Below, piece after piece: positions 40,205 to 55,300 of a DNA stretch of 64,000 bases. The stretch's first letter is position 1, and every line of letters starts with the position of its first letter. The notes under the pieces are model-generated. The model did no database searches and was not told where the DNA came from. It saw nothing but the letters and a program-made list of their open reading frames with translations. The translations under genes were made by a program, and so were the position numbers. Source of the DNA: Haliaeetus albicilla (Eukaryota; Chordata; Aves; Accipitriformes; Accipitridae); assembly GCF_947461875.1 (NCBI RefSeq), contig NC_091485.1, positions 54,186,774 to 54,250,773 of the forward strand, read 5' to 3'.

Positions 40205-40300
40205 TCACAGGTCCTCTTCTCTTATCTTCTCAAATACACAGTCCTCTTCATTTGGCCTAACCAAAAATCTTTTCCTCGATATAAAACCCGAATGAACTAC
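40205..40300 (-). CDS. SNX31: SNX31 last coding exon
   Basis: Acceptor TTTCACTGCAG just above 40300. It encodes 31 residues, VVHSGFISRKRFLVRPN to EEDCVFEKIREEDL, then TGA at 40207-40205. The acidic EEDL end and SRK and CVF positions match the human tail, while the start of the exon is diverged. Confidence 0.92.
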   Translation of the reverse strand, partial: VVHSGFISRKRFLVRPNEEDCVFEKIREEDL

Positions 40301-43300
40301 CTGCAGTGAAAGAAATAAACAGTTAAAAGAGTATATGCATTTCAATAATTAAGTAGATACAAACATAAGCTAGAAAATCTGACATGATACTGTTCAGGTG
40401 CAGTGGTTGATCTCTTTTTGTTGGCATTTCAGAAAGAACAGTTTTTTGGGTTTTTTCCCTGCTGGAATAGGACACAAGCACGGTTGTTTCTGCTCTTAAG
40501 GTTTACTGCAATATACTAAGTGTGTTGCAGATTGAATGGCAGTTCCAAATGTGCCAACTTCAATGTTATTTGGCATTATACTGGCCACAAGGACATATGT
40601 ACAGGTACTTTAACTGCCTACTAGGCCTTCCAAATTACACTGACTACTGTTAATCACATGTTCTTAACTTTAACCATAACACCTGCATAAATTATACCTT
40701 TCAAGTCTACTTTTCGTAAAGGGTACCATGTACTGTTTGAAACTTCCTAACACCACATCACCCACCAGGTATAAGCAGGTGAACTATAAGCACCCAAGGT
40801 GTAAACAGGCAAACTATACCATTCCATTGCAGGTATCTGCAGTTTTCTGTTGTGCTAGGAAAATTTATGGCACAGATTTTCCTTTTGCCTCTCGCAACAT
40901 GGTATTTTGATATATATGTAAAGCAAACGCCCTGAAAAACCCTACTAAAAGTGTCCATCACAAAGCTAGGGCAACCATGCTGCAACACCATTAAGGCACT
41001 AGGGAACTAGAAGCAAATTTTACATAGATTATCTCTGTAGAAGTTATTTCATACCTCTTTTTTCAAGATTTCTAAAAGACATAACAGCAAAATTGCCTAC
41101 ATGCAGGCACATTCTACAGCACAGCCTCACTATCTGCAAAGTCCACCTATTGCATACTAGTTAAATAATTTTTATCCCAGTTCAAAAGGTTGTTCTTGAT
41201 TTTCCTACTAAATCTTCCTGCTGCACTAGATTGTCTATTCAAACAAGAATTTACAGGCCATTATGTTGATCTAGTAGTATCAGTATATTCCTACAGGATC
41301 ATAAAGGAAAGCAAAGTTTTTCATAAAGAAAACCAAAGTTTTTCTTCTTGTGAGTCAGCAAAAAATATTTGATGTAAGTTTTCAGAATCTTTGGACAGCA
41401 GTCAGTTAAACTTTCCACCAACTCAGAGCAAAGACTTGTAAGACTCTTGGGGATACTAATGGCAAAATTATAAAGACCCAAGTCAAACAACACTTTTTCA
41501 AATGAAAATGTACAAAGATAAACTTCTAATACATTTTTCAAGCATCTTGCAAAGAGAAATAGAGGAATAGGAAAGGGAAGCCTTAAGAACCTTAGTATTG
41601 CAATCACAGCATATAGAAGCTAGGAAAGCATTATATTAATTCTCTGTCTAATAACATAGCTTGGTGCATGAAGACATAAGCCACTTCAAACTTGCTGTAT
41701 AAAATGAGGCATACTATCACAGCATACAACAGCATACCTTGGCTTGCTTTAACAACTCTATTCTAATAACCAGCTGTAATTTTCTGAGTTCACCGAGTTT
41801 CATAGCAGCAGCCAGACACTGCACCAGCAAGACACAGCTGATAAGCTTAGTGGTTTTATGTTGCCCTGTCCAAGGCTGCTCTCCTCACAAAAAATCAGAG
41901 GGACCATTCACAGTCCACCTTGCTCCAAAGGCTCACAATCAAGGAGGTATTTTAAAGTATGTTCAAGTTGGAACAATTGCCCCAAGCCCAGAGTGCCATA
42001 CAACTTATTCCTTGCTTAAGTTGTACCACAGCAAGGCCACTGAACTGCATCCTTCAGTCTTTATCACAGATGCAAGTCTATTCAGAAAATGTTGTCTCCC
42101 TTATTATCTTGCCAAGTTATTTGAGAATGCTGAAGGCCACACCTAACCTAGCATATTGTCTCCAGCAGTGACAAGTACAGAGCACTTCAAAGAAAGGGGC
42201 AACAAAACCCATGACACAGGCTAATCGATTTGCTTATGGAAGAGCAGTTAGTGATTGGTTTTATGCTGGTTTTCAAGACACAGCAACATTACTTTTTTTT
42301 AAATTCAGATTAGATTTTGGTTTTCTCTTTTAGAAATATTTCTCCTTTGGCCAATCATACAGTGTAATAGAGGTATTTATTTTAATTCACTTCACATTAT
42401 TCCCTTTCCATTTATTTATTATCTCATATTCAACAAATAAGTTGGAAAAGCAACATCTTTTAGCCATTTAGCTATTCAGGAACTATTACCTATGGATACT
42501 GATTCCAGAAAATTACATCTTTTACATGATAGGAATGTATATGCATAGATACATAACATGTCAGATTTTCCAAATGGGTACAACTCCCAGTTACAGGGAA
42601 TAATGAATGTATAAACAATCCCAGTGCAGAATCCAAGTACAAGTGTGTAAACTACATCAGCAGCTGCATGTGAATATACACACTTGATCTCTGTATATAT
42701 TCTGGCTTTCTGTAAACTTCAAATGTCTCATTCAGAAACACTTGCGGAAAGCAAATAAAATGAAGCATGTTGTCATTAAACCCATCAAACTAAAATAAAA
42801 TTTTCATTCAGACATGTTTTTTGCCCTCTTCTTCCCAAAATTCAAGTTTATCTCCTTTTCCCGCCCAAAGAAGTTACCATTAAATTTATAAGGAGTCTCC
42901 CTAACCAGAAAAACAGAGGTTGGGCTAAACACCACTAACAAGTAAGACACACTGTATTTACTTTTTGGAGACAATTTCTTACTCACTAACCTGCTTTTGT
43001 TGGATGCTGGATTTCTTACTATTTTTTGTGGATTTAGGCATCTCGATCTCCTAAATAGATTGAAAAATTTAAACTTACAATAAGCTTAAATGCTCCCTCA
43101 AGTACTGTAACAAAATATGCTCAGCAAATCAGCATTCAGTTAAACTCAGCGTAGAAACAGCGTAGGACATGAACTGGCATAGTTACCCCTCTCTCATAAT
43201 TCTTTTTTAGTCCAAGCTACCTGAGTACTATCAATAGCTGAATATTTAAGTAATGAATGCTCATCTTCATAATTAAGGTTTACTGTATTTCCATTGCAAA

Positions 43301-46300
43301 TAAGCTTAGAATGAAAGAGGCCAAATCTTTCCCCAAATTAAAATTGGTCTTTTCTGAATTGCTTATAGTTTAACACTATGAAATAACATGCTGTTCATTG
43401 CCTCATTGCTCACTGTAAGCAGTGTAGGTCTAGAAGATCACACATGTTCCTTTCCTTTTTTCTCTTCAGAAGTTTTCAGTTAGCAGACATTCCAAGTCTT
43501 TAGATATCACAAGGTTAAATAAAAGCATTATTAATGCTGGAAATTATTTTTAAAAATATTATTTTCATCCTTAAAGGCCTACACAAAAGACAGCATAAGT
43601 ATTTTAGCTACAAATCAGATTTTTATTTTATTAACACTTCTATTTAAAACCAAAAAGTTTCTCAGTGTGAGTGTCACAGATCTCAAATTGGTCTAACATT
43701 GCAGCAGATGGAGCAAGCAAGTGAAGTGGGGAAAAAGTGAAAGCCAGAAATGGATACAACAGGGCAGTACAGAACATACAAAAATTATGCCATAGATATC
43801 CTTTATCACACGCAGCAAAAATTGAAGCCAAGGAGAGAGAATGCAAAACACATCATTAAAACTGCAATGATAAACCATCTTTAACATTCAGAATATTATT
43901 TCCGTAAAACTGAGCAAAGATGTACTTTTTAGTGAATTAATTTTGTACTGAAATGTTGGAACATGCAAGATCCTTCTCCTCAATAGGACTTCTCTCAGCA
44001 CATTTGAAAGAATGTTAGAGTAGCAGGCTTATTTCTTTTAAATACAAATTCTGATACCAACACACACACATGCTCACCATTTCTTGGCCTTCTTTGGATG
44101 CCTTCATCATCTGTTCTGATATCATTTTCTTCAAGCAGCTACTGAGCAAAAAGGCCTAAACAGAATAAACCAGAGAACATTCTGATTTCTTCTACTAAAA
44201 TATGTACTTGACTCTTCCATTCCTCCTCCACCAGAAAATTACAGTCCCTAACTACTGAACTATTACCTCTCTGATTCAGTTAATTTTACTCTGTGCTTAA
44301 CATCCTTATAGTGCACCAAACTAGCTGCAGTTGCTTAAAGCCCAGCCTCAGCATGACTAACCCTCATGGCACTGGTTTTATAAGTTATTCTCTCTAGTTG
44401 TCTATGGCTCCTACCTTAAAGGCTGCCAAATTACACCAAAGGCTAAGTAAGGTTAATCAAATGTGGCAATATCAGCATCAAAACCTCTTCATCAAATGAA
44501 GCAAGCTGGAGTTCACAGGCACTCAGCACTGCCAACAATCAAAGCCCTAGTGGTTACGTGAGATGGCTTGCAACTGTTCGTAGACCAGCTCAGTCGCATC
44601 TTGCACAACTAATATGAACAGAGCAGTATGCATTTGTCCCACATTAGGTAACTAGCAGAAGCACCTCAGAGAGGAGTGGAGTTGATCTTAGTTCCTTATG
44701 TTGTCCGATGAGCATGTACAATTCTTTGGGATGATGCAGCCCAAGTTAAGGTCTGAACTGCACCCTGGAGATGCACCTCACTGCTTACCCTCCAAAAAGA
44801 AGCATCTCAGGTATGGTGTCAAGCACTGAGAGATGAATCAAAGACAAAATATCCTACAAGATCAGTGATGGAGGGGGGAGCTATCTCTGACTAAACTCCA
44901 AATCATCCAGTCTTTCCATCTTCTGCAGTGGGCTCTTGGATCAAACCCTTGTTTCTTCCACACAGCAGCACATTTCTGGCCTTTAGCTCTTCCTCACACT
45001 TCTGAGAAAAGTGGGACACAGGTCTAATCAACAAGTCACTACATCAAGCACAAACCCTAACAGATTTCACAGGAGCATTAATACTCAGGTAATTCTAGGG
45101 GGTTTTTTTGTCCTCCAACAGCAAAGAAACTAGAAAGCTTACTGCTGATGGCTCATGTTCTCATAAAACTTAAGCATGGCAGGAAATTAACACTTACTAA
45201 ATAGCTGTGTGAACTGCATCATCACCCCAGAATTCAGAAGTCATGTGTGAGAAATTAAGCATTTTGATTTTACTTGAAAAGTCCTGTCTGCTGCTGGGTG
45301 AGTCTCAGTGGCAAGAGAAGCAGTTTACTTGAATAACAAACAGGCTTTATACTTTTTATAGAAGTTCCGTACCTAAACTGAGACTGGTGCTGTCTTTGAT
45401 ACTGCACAGGCTAGATTATTTGCTAGGCAGCATAACCACAGATGGATGACCTGAATTCCTGAATACCTTTCTCTTTAAAGAGCTGCCTGAAAATAGTGGG
45501 AGGAATGGCACCCTATAAAATCTTATTTAAGAATTATTTATATGTAAAATACTTATGATGTCACATATTTACACCCTCCATTAACTTGTGTTAATATGGC
45601 ATATATTTATACTTGAACAATAGGATTTATTGTGGAAAATGGGAGCCCTTGACCTTAGGACGGTCTGACTGATTAATGATTTTTGATAGTTACTGGGTCC
45701 AGTAAATAAATGGCACCACTCCACACTCTATCCCAGGCTTATTGCTGAGTGCTAGACATTTCTCTTCAATGGAGAAAAGAAAAAAAAACCCAAAAAACAA
45801 AAGAAACAAAAAACCAAAACCCAAACCTCTTCCCTTTATACTGGAAACTCAAATGCTTTTCCCCACATAACTCTGTCCCCAGGCTAACCTGCTTGAAAGC
45901 ACAGCCACTGCTCTCTGGTAGAGATGGACTAACCACTTTCAAAGGTCCCCTGAGGCTGTACGATTACATTTTACGCAAATTCTTTCCTAAAAGGACTGAG
46001 AACTAACCTGTTTTGTGTACAAAATTATCCACCGCCATGTGCCTGAATCATTGTACTCAAACCTGAGCTCCAGAGTGTCATCTTCACCATCCTTTGTAGC
46101 ACCCTGGAAAACAAAAAAGCAGCCAATGAACAGAAGAAACAGCTAAAACCAGCATTAAAGTGTTCAGCCTTAAATCAGAATTAGTCAATCAGGTTAATTT
46201 ATACAGCATATAAATAAAAAAGCTGAAGAGCTGTACCAGAACACTTCTCCTGGGGGAGGAAGCAAGTGGGAAGTAGGAAGGGGGAGTCTTGACAAGCATA

Positions 46301-49300
46301 AAGCTGGCTAAAGCAGTTCTTTTGCTCCCACACAAAACTCTGACAACTCTACCTCCAACAGGAAAGAAAAAGGGCAGGCAAAGTACGACATGGAATGCCA
46401 GGGAAGGGAAAAAACATAGCAGAGTAAGGATAGATGGTTTACTGCTGTAAAAGCTGCCAGAGGAATATGTTTCAGGATAGGTTTGGAGGGGAATACAGGC
46501 AGATAGGAGGGATTTAAAACAGACCACCCCCTTCTCCCCAGACCTGCCCTTCCCTGACAGCCTTAGTTTTCATGAAGAGAAAGCGAATTCAGATACATAA
46601 TCAGTAAAGTACTTACAAGAAAAGTAACCTGCCAACTTCTTAACCTGTTGATTTTAAAGCTGACCTCTTTGGTTTGGTTAATAGGCAGTTTTATGCAGCA
46701 GTTAATCTCATTATTGCCGACATAGATGTCAGCTGAGCAGCCGCCTTCTGGATAGTCACAAATGCAAGGATCAAGCCGTACATATCCATAGAACTGCACT
46801 TCTCGAATCAACTCCAGGAACTGCACCAAAAAAGACAGAACTAAAGCAATCTGCTGTACAGGCAAGGGAAATCTAGGGGTGGGGGGAGGGGGTAGCTATA
46901 AAGCAAATTTTCAGATTCCCAATACTCTTTCTTCTGGGAGGACACAGATTCACCACAGTCTGTCAAAGCTTGATTCAGAGACTAAACACTCACAGTACAG
47001 ACTTAGAAACTTGATTATTCCCCCCCCCCCCCCGGATATTATGAGCTGGATCTTTTGGATACTTATCAGATATGATGATGGGAAAAGACAAAACTAACCA
47101 GTAAGAAATACTGAGAAGAGCAGTCCCAGCAGTCTGAATTCCCATCCGATTTCCTAAACTGGATGACAAACCTTTGCACCCAAGTTCAGCAAATAGAGTA
47201 GGATTCACAGTCAAAAACTTCTTGCTAGCCCTTAGGATCCAAGTCATTCTGTTGGGATATTTTAAAAAGCTAGCAGGGAACCTCCTTTTCTATTTGGTGG
47301 CTCAGTATCTGACCAGGAGATGGGAGACCTGGGTCTCTAGCTCAAACCACTCCACAAAACCATGCTCTATTTTTAAAGTCACACCCTCTAGTATCATTGC
47401 TTCAAAAACCACTCCTTTGATGTGTTCATATTGTTTTTAAAATACCATTTTACCTTTGCTTTGTTTGCATTTTCTTGTAGAAATTCAAGTTCCTGCATCT
47501 GCCCTTCTGTCGGTTTAACCCAATTCCTCTTAACTTCCTGGATTGCCTTAAAAGATTTTTTAAAAATAGCAAAAAAGTCATCAAAAATGTATTTCCTTTC
47601 ACACACAAACATTCAAAAACACAAACACAGAAAGTTGTTGTTTTGTTTTTTAAACAAGGCATTTGATTTTGGGACAAGTTCACTCTGTACTGTTCTTTCC
47701 TCCTGAATTAATAGTTTCCAAAGCTAGTATAACTCAACATACCTACAGTTCAGAAATCAAATGCTCTCATATCATGGCAGAGTGCCTACATATTAGAGAC
47801 ATACAGATACATACATACACTTGAAAATAGAGTGGACGGATACCTACGTATTTTTGTGCAATACTTTTCCCATGAACAAAACACAGATTAGTTAGAATCT
47901 CTAGTACGTGAGTTTGAAGGAAAAAAAGAGAACACTATAAACAACAGCTATACCCAACACTTAGAAAAGCACAACAAAGCAGTGCTGAACAGGAACCATT
48001 TACCAACATTTCAACAATTTGTATAAAAAAATGAAATTAAGGTGGAAAAGTTAACTTTTAAAATTATAAAGACCTTTCAGTTTTACCTGCATATATAGCA
48101 AATTCAGTGAAGCTCTACAATCCATCAGCAGTGTGTCAAGAGAAGGATCCATATACCTTTTCCAAGCCAAGGGAAAAAAGTAATAAAATATGAAGATATG
48201 CTTCTAAATATGGCATTTTGATTTTTCAGCTAAACATGTTGGGAGCACAACCCAGAAAGATCCCATTACTGAACAGATCAAAAAAAAAAAAAACCAAAAA
48301 ACAGTTGTGCCCTTGAAGTGTGTACTATACTCATTCTTTATACATTATAGCAGAATGGAAATAAACTAAAGTCAGGTTATCCAATCTCTCCACTTTGATT
48401 TTGGGGGTACCAAACATAGCAGTTTAAATTTAGAGCTAAAACCTTCCTTCTCCTTTTCTCAAACAACTCAGGGTTTGTGTGCATAACAGTTGGTAAGACT
48501 CTCAGAGCATCCACTGCCATGCTGCAGTGCTGACATCCAAGACCTAGCCTTAAGCTAGCTAGCTACAGTACCAACTACTGTAGAACTGCTGCAGGATCAG
48601 ATCAGTACAGCAGCAAAGCAAGTTAAATATTCAGTTATCCGAGTGCCATGCTGCAACAGCTAGCTTTAGCCATTTCATTTAAAAGCAGCTTGCTTGGGTA
48701 AGTCTACATGACAGTATGAACAGAGCAGTACAGGCTCCATGACTAGCAGAGCTGTATTACTCACACTGCACAGGCGATATGCTTCCTGCAGTCCAAAAAC
48801 AACCCTCCACACAAACATTTCCTACCTCTGTGCTTTGAAGCAGTGCTAGATGGAGAAATATCTACTCAGACAGCCACTCTATCATGGCTTAGAACCACAC
48901 AGTTCTTTCATTAGACTGCCAGGTTCTGCAGTTTATAAGGGCACATACAGGGAAACAGAGAAAGCTTTGTAGAGGCCAAGCTTTAGCCCAGTAGATTTAA
49001 ACCAGACAAGTTACAAGCATCAAACAGGTTTCTCTGTAGCTTCAAACCAAGCAACCTTGCTTGCTGCCACCAAAAGGCAAAGTCTGTTCTTCCTCTTCTG
49101 CTCCCAACCATGGTCCTTGCTCTAGCATTCATCTGATGCAGCCAATGCAACTCACTAAGCATACAAAAATCTATTCCCTTTTTTCTTTTTCATTGTTGGG
49201 AGAGGTAGACCAGACCACAACCACAGCAGTGAGCCATTAGACTGGCTCAGCTATACTGCCTAATTGCACCCCCAGGGCACTGGTTGACAAGCAGGACTTT

Positions 49301-52300
49301 GGCACCAGACTCCCTGTCCCCGGGGTTTATCCTCACCCACAAGTCAGCACAACTGTTTGCTGCACAGCAAACAAGATTGGAGGACTGACCCAGGCCAAAA
49401 ATAGGCCAGCAAAGCCAAACAAAAAAGCCCCCAAACCAGCCAGCAACTTATTTTAGGCCGGGTTACCTCATCAGTCCAGTTCACCATGTCTGCACACGCA
49501 ATTCCACCAGCATAACTGAGGAGAAGCCCGAGGTGCAAGCAAATGAAAGGGGAAGAATGCTCTGCTGGTTAAGCCAGGCCACTTACCAGAAGAAATGCTC
49601 AAGCTATGGCCTCAGGTATTATATGTATTAGTATATAGAAATGAGAACTTCAAATAAAAAGTAATCCATCTCTGCCCAGAGTTGCAGCTTGCAACTCAGA
49701 ACTCAAAGTTCTCTTCTATATTGTTTACAGGTATATTCCCATTCATGGTTACTGCATTATGCAGGTATAAAGATTAGGAGGCAAGCAGCCACAAAGCATC
49801 TCTATATATTCTGAAAGAGAGAGGGAATAAATAGCTAGCTGCAGTAACAGACACTTCAGGAATACTACAGTGATAAAATTTAAAACATGCAGGGCCACAG
49901 AAACCAGTCAATTCCAATAACAAATTGGCCTCAGAGAAAAACAGTCAAGCTGCTGAGGCTTGAAGACTTTGTAATTAAGTTATTCAAGGGATTTCTTTCT
50001 CTGTTCACAGCAGTTGTCATAGATCTTGGTAGTTTCTCTTAAGCTTCTTGCTCACCACTTTCTGATCCCAAGCTTACAGTGCAACTCTTTCATGCTCTGA
50101 AGACTCACATAAGGAAGTTCAAATTCTGCCACTTTTTTCACCACTGGGAAAAGAAGAAAAACCACATAGACATTTGGTGAAATCTAGTGAAATAGCCCAG
50201 CTACTTTCATATATCAATGTGCTTCTGGAGGGGAAAAAAAAAAAAAAAAAAAAAAGAACTTAAATATAAATTCTGGGGTAAAGTAAGGTGACAGGTTAGT
50301 TATCTTCCTCACTTCTCTGAGTCCAAACTTACATAGCTCTGTTATTTACAGAGTACCTCTGCTCCCTTAGACTATGATCTTATAGAATATCCTTTTCTCA
50401 AAACACAGCTAAGCAGGATAGATGTTTCTGCATTTAAAGGATGTGTGCATGCAAGCTTCCAGGACTGGCGCTTTTCTTGAACAGAACACCAGACAGGAGC
50501 AGTATAACTAATGTACAGCAAGAAAAGCATGTAACTCTTCAGAGGTCACTACTTTCCTGCTCACTTTTTAAAAAATACAAGTGTAAAGGCCCAAACCTGT
50601 GAACATTTATTTCTAAGCCAATACCACAATTCAACAGAACACTTAAACATAGGATTTTAAGCACGTGATCATCTAAACACTTTTTGGCAGTGGACTGTGG
50701 GTTACATTTGGACTTGATGTATTTGTGAGGAATCTCAAAGATGCATAGAAATGTAATCAATTGAAAAACTTTTCTATTCTCCCATGTATCTCATTATATC
50801 ACAATACAAGGCAAAAATAAATCCATCTGCAACTGCAGTAGGAGAGTATATAAAATGTGTTATATCCAGGTATATTTGAGACATGGTAACAGCCAGGGAT
50901 TCTGTGTACTCAGAGATACCCTTCACAGCCAGAGATAAGGGGTCAGGGGAACAATAAATGAAATAGACACAGACAGTAAAGTTCCTACCCCACTGAGTAA
51001 GCCTGAGTTTACTACTGGACCTTCATCTTGAAAATGTTCAGAAGACCATTAACATCTTTATGCCAATGAGAGGACTGAAAAAAGCTAAATGACTTGTCAA
51101 GGCCCCACAAAGAGGCTACAATGCCTAACTTTACTCCAGACAACAGCAAAGACTGTGTTCACTTCCCTGATGTGGCCTGAGCCTATCCCAGTCCCCAGCC
51201 TGGATCCAGCCTCATCCACACACTTGCCCAGATAGGAAACAGGACATCAGAAGACCAATGAGGACATAAAAGCCCCTTCACATTTTATGACCATAAAGAG
51301 ACTCACAACCCTGAGTTACAGCTTGCTCAGTACCATCATGGTTAAACTTAAGTTTCTGTCAGTTAAAAAAGGAAACATGTCATGATATAAAGGAAAGTAA
51401 GCCACTGACGTTGTTTATAAATATAACAAAAGAGTTTCCTGTCCCATTGTTAAACTCAGCATGTGATATGTAAATTAAGAACTGTTTTAGGTAGGTATAG
51501 CCGTCTGATTAAATGCCTACCCAGAAGATACACCCAATAGTTCCCATGTGGTAAAGTTGCTACATGTCTTGTAAACTGAAAGGGATATGATATTCAGATG
51601 TGAAAGTCTCACTCCTGCACCACACTTTGCCATACTTTGTTCCCCACTACCACTCTTTCCACGCCATGTGAGGAGAGGGCTTGAGGGGATTTATCAGACA
51701 AGATGGGTCTTTCGGCCTGAGCAGGCTCATGCAAGCTCTGTTCAGACTCCAGATTCATTCACTACAGTCAACAACAACAACAACAACAAAATTCCAAGGG
51801 AGGGCTAAGTTAAGCACCTTGTAAAACTTACCAGAGAGTGCTCCATCATCATGATCTTGAAAGAAAAATAAGCTAAAATATTTTATTAATTCTCTTGACA
51901 GCCCCATCTTGCACAACGTAACCTTTAAAAACAAAGAAGGTCAGAAGCTTAACTATCCATCAGCATGAATAACGAAGACATGTTCAATACCTCTTAACAT
52001 AACTTAATTGTTTTAAAATTTTCCCTTATGTCCCATTTAACTGCCTATTTAAAAGCACGTATAACCATTCCCATATTGCAGCATTTCAGTTTGTGAGGAG
52101 TTTCACAAGTTTCAAAGGAATATAAAAATTTAATAAAACAGAAAATATTTACTGCTCTGCCATGCATTTAAGTATCCTCTAACACAAGGCATCAGCCATG
52201 TTATTCCAGATCTTCACCAGTAAATCCTCAAATCCTGCTGTACAGTGAACACTGTGTGCTTTGAGCTAACAACATTGCTCATGAGCATCACAAATACTTT

Positions 52301-55300
52301 TTTTTTTAAACAGGATTTGTATATTTTCCAAGCTGATAAGTTCTCTTGTTGTTCTAGGAAGTATCTAGAAGTCCTGCCCCTTTACTGAAAGCACCAGTCT
52401 TACTTGTAGGGTTCTACAACTCTGCGTGAAGGCTTCTGACAAGAACAGCTTGAGCTCTGTTGAGCTTTCATGATTTACAGTGCACGAGGACGAAAAATCC
52501 TATCCAGCTTGACATTTGGATTATTTTTAGCTTGCTCTGGCCCCTCTACATCTTCTCTGAAAGAAGGCAGAAGTAGCACCAACAAAAAAAATGCAGAAAT
52601 TATTTGCAGGAACAGCTGCACAATGGGATAGTAGGGACAGAAAAATCAGGCAGAGGTGAGCACAGAAACCACTGAATCAGATTGAGGCAATTTTCTTGTT
52701 CTGTTTTAGGTCCTAAAAAATCAAAGCACAGGTTAAAGCAGCCATCACCTAAGAGCACAGTGCCATCAAAGCATTCCTAAATTCCGTAGTGACCATAATC
52801 TCCAGAGTTCGCTCAGGAAAGTGGTGTGGCAACCTAAGAAAACTCTCCACCCCTGAGAACGCTCCTGTCATAGCTCATCTGGCACATTATGCAACCTGAT
52901 AGAGTTGTCAGGCTTCAGTCAGACAAGCTGGACGTTCTTTGCCTGAGCATAAGGTGGAAGCACTGGTTTTCATTCTTCTTTCAAAGGTTGCCGATCCCAA
53001 AACACTTCCAGTTCTGTGTCACAGTGACAGCATTGTAAATTCACTCATCACCACAGTTCAGAAGGGTTTTCTCCAGCTGCATCAGCTGGTTTAAAAAGCA
53101 GACATGTTTTTGTGCATGGAAAAAAGTAGACATCAAGCTAAATATAGGTCAGGAAGAATTGTTCTGAGTTTTAATTAAAACATACATCCATGAGGTTTTC
53201 CTTATACTTGTTAATCTTAGGGCTGTTACTGGAGAGGGCAGCAGAGCATAAAAATCACTTGACTCACACCCAGTTCAGACACCAGGTATAATGGGAAGAA
53301 AATTTCTTCGATTAGTCCAAACACAAAAGAAAAAAGTGAATATTAACAGCACCACCTTTCATTCTGTCTGCCTCTGTGCTAAGAGCTGCCCAAAAATCAC
53401 TTTAAGAAATTAGCCACTGAGCTTCAACGTGTGTTATCCCTTAGTAGCATAGTACTATGAGTACCAGATGGCATTTCCCAGTAATGTCAAACACAGATCT
53501 CTGATTCAGTAGGATTTTGACTTATTTTATTTCTTGGATCAAACCACAACCTGGTATATGCTGCCTGAGCACCAGGATGTCAGGGACTGATGGTTGCAAA
53601 ATCTACCTCCACTGCAAAACAGTGAATGTGGTAGCACATTTACAGTGATGAAAGCTAAATAGTTCCTAAAAGTCCTACATCATCTTTAAGTCCACAAGAG
53701 AAGAAATGGTGTCTGCAGCATTTCAAATGTTATTGTTTCTTTACAGTGCCACATAAACATTAAACATATATAAATGCAATATACAAAGCAACATCACCAC
53801 TGTCTGCCCAAATTATTAGTGTTTTTTAAAAGTATATTAGCAAATCCTTTACTCAAGGTCTCTATGCAAGTCTCCTATCTAAAAAATGTCTCCTTAATTC
53901 TTCTACCCTACTAGCACCTACCTTCCCTCTCCCCAAGTCAAAATTCCTATCTCCCTGCCACCCCCAACATTTTTTGACTTCAGCATTTCCCACCCCACTC
54001 TGTCTCCACAAGTCTCCTATTGCAGGGTCTAAGGCCAACTCTGACACTTACGTTCCCCTGGAAGAACTGGTCCCAGCATTGCCTCAGGTGGTGCAAATCC
54101 CATGGCAGAACAAAGCCAGCAAGGAGTTGCCCTGTGTTATCCAATTCATGGTAACTGTGCACAGATACTGTGTGTTCTGCTGCCAGACTAACACATCAGC
54201 TTGATGGAGGAGAGCAAATATACGTTTAGCTCGCTTGTACCTATGGCCAGCTGAGAACTACCTCCACAAACTCAGATTGCAAAGGCACAAGAGAAATATA
54301 GTACACAATTTTCTGTATGATGAGAGGAAATTTCAGATTTCCATGACAAAGAAGAGTATCCATCTGGCAGGTCTGTGCTTTGCTATTGCTGTTAAGATTA
54401 GGAAACTGGAGCAACGAAGGAAGAGGCTTCAGCCTTCCTCATGCACACACATGTGCACATACACAACAAAATATGCAGAGCCACTGCTGCTCCTCCTTTC
54501 CTGGCATAAGACAGGAACCCTAGCTGAAAGTTTCAAACACAAACCAGCCAGTTGTGTAAACAACATTTGGTTGCTACTAGTTGCAAAATGTAACTGGCAA
54601 TTGTTTACTGTATGTATTACAACAGCTGTTACGGACATCCCAGAGCCACAGTGCTAGAACTGCGCAAATACTGCAAAGGAAGTCCCACAGTTTCACAGCA
54701 AACATCAAGAGATGTAAAACAAGTAAATGAGAAGCACATAGAAAAATGACATATCAGTTGCACACTAAGTTTTAACAGTAGTGCACCAGCTAAGACATAA
54801 GCCAAGACTAGACCATTTCTGACTACAGTGTTCAAGCACTTTCACCCACACTATGCTAAACCAAAGAGGGGGTTAATTAAGAATGTGTCCCCATAAGGAC
54901 TAGTATATATTTTCTGATTCTATCACATATGAAGGAAACCAGAACTTGACAGCCAAATGCCATAGAAGCAGATGGTGTGTAACATTAAGAAGAGGTAAAT
55001 TGTGGACAAATGTAAGAATCATTTTCCTCATCTGCAAAATCAGCAACACTCTCCACCCCCCCACACCCCTGGTACAATAAACTCCTCAAAAAACACAGAA
55101 GATATTCTTGTATGTCTTCAGATAAGGAATTTTAGCCTTTCCTGACTGAAAATATCTTCATTTTTGCCCACTTCTCACAACTGGAAAAATTCAACACAAT
55201 TCTAGAAACCCGTTACCTCTAATATTCTTTCTGCAGTGTCCGATGTCTGGATATCAAGTCTAATATTGCTGCCATCAGCAAGGTAAACATCCAAAAAGGC

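Larger units (their letters stand above)
50144..51831 (-). other. SNX31: SNX31 intron with A22 and (AAC)n
   Basis: 1.7 kb intron containing an A22 run (50234-50255) and an (AAC)n microsatellite (51769-51790). No gene is seen. Confidence 0.8.

Noticed and set aside
48540..48780. Possible DNA-transposon remnant around GCTAGCTAGCTA
   Set aside because: No terminal inverted repeats or target duplication could be found by eye.
54235..54657. 140-residue plus-strand frame
   Set aside because: Intronic in SNX31, no family resemblance.
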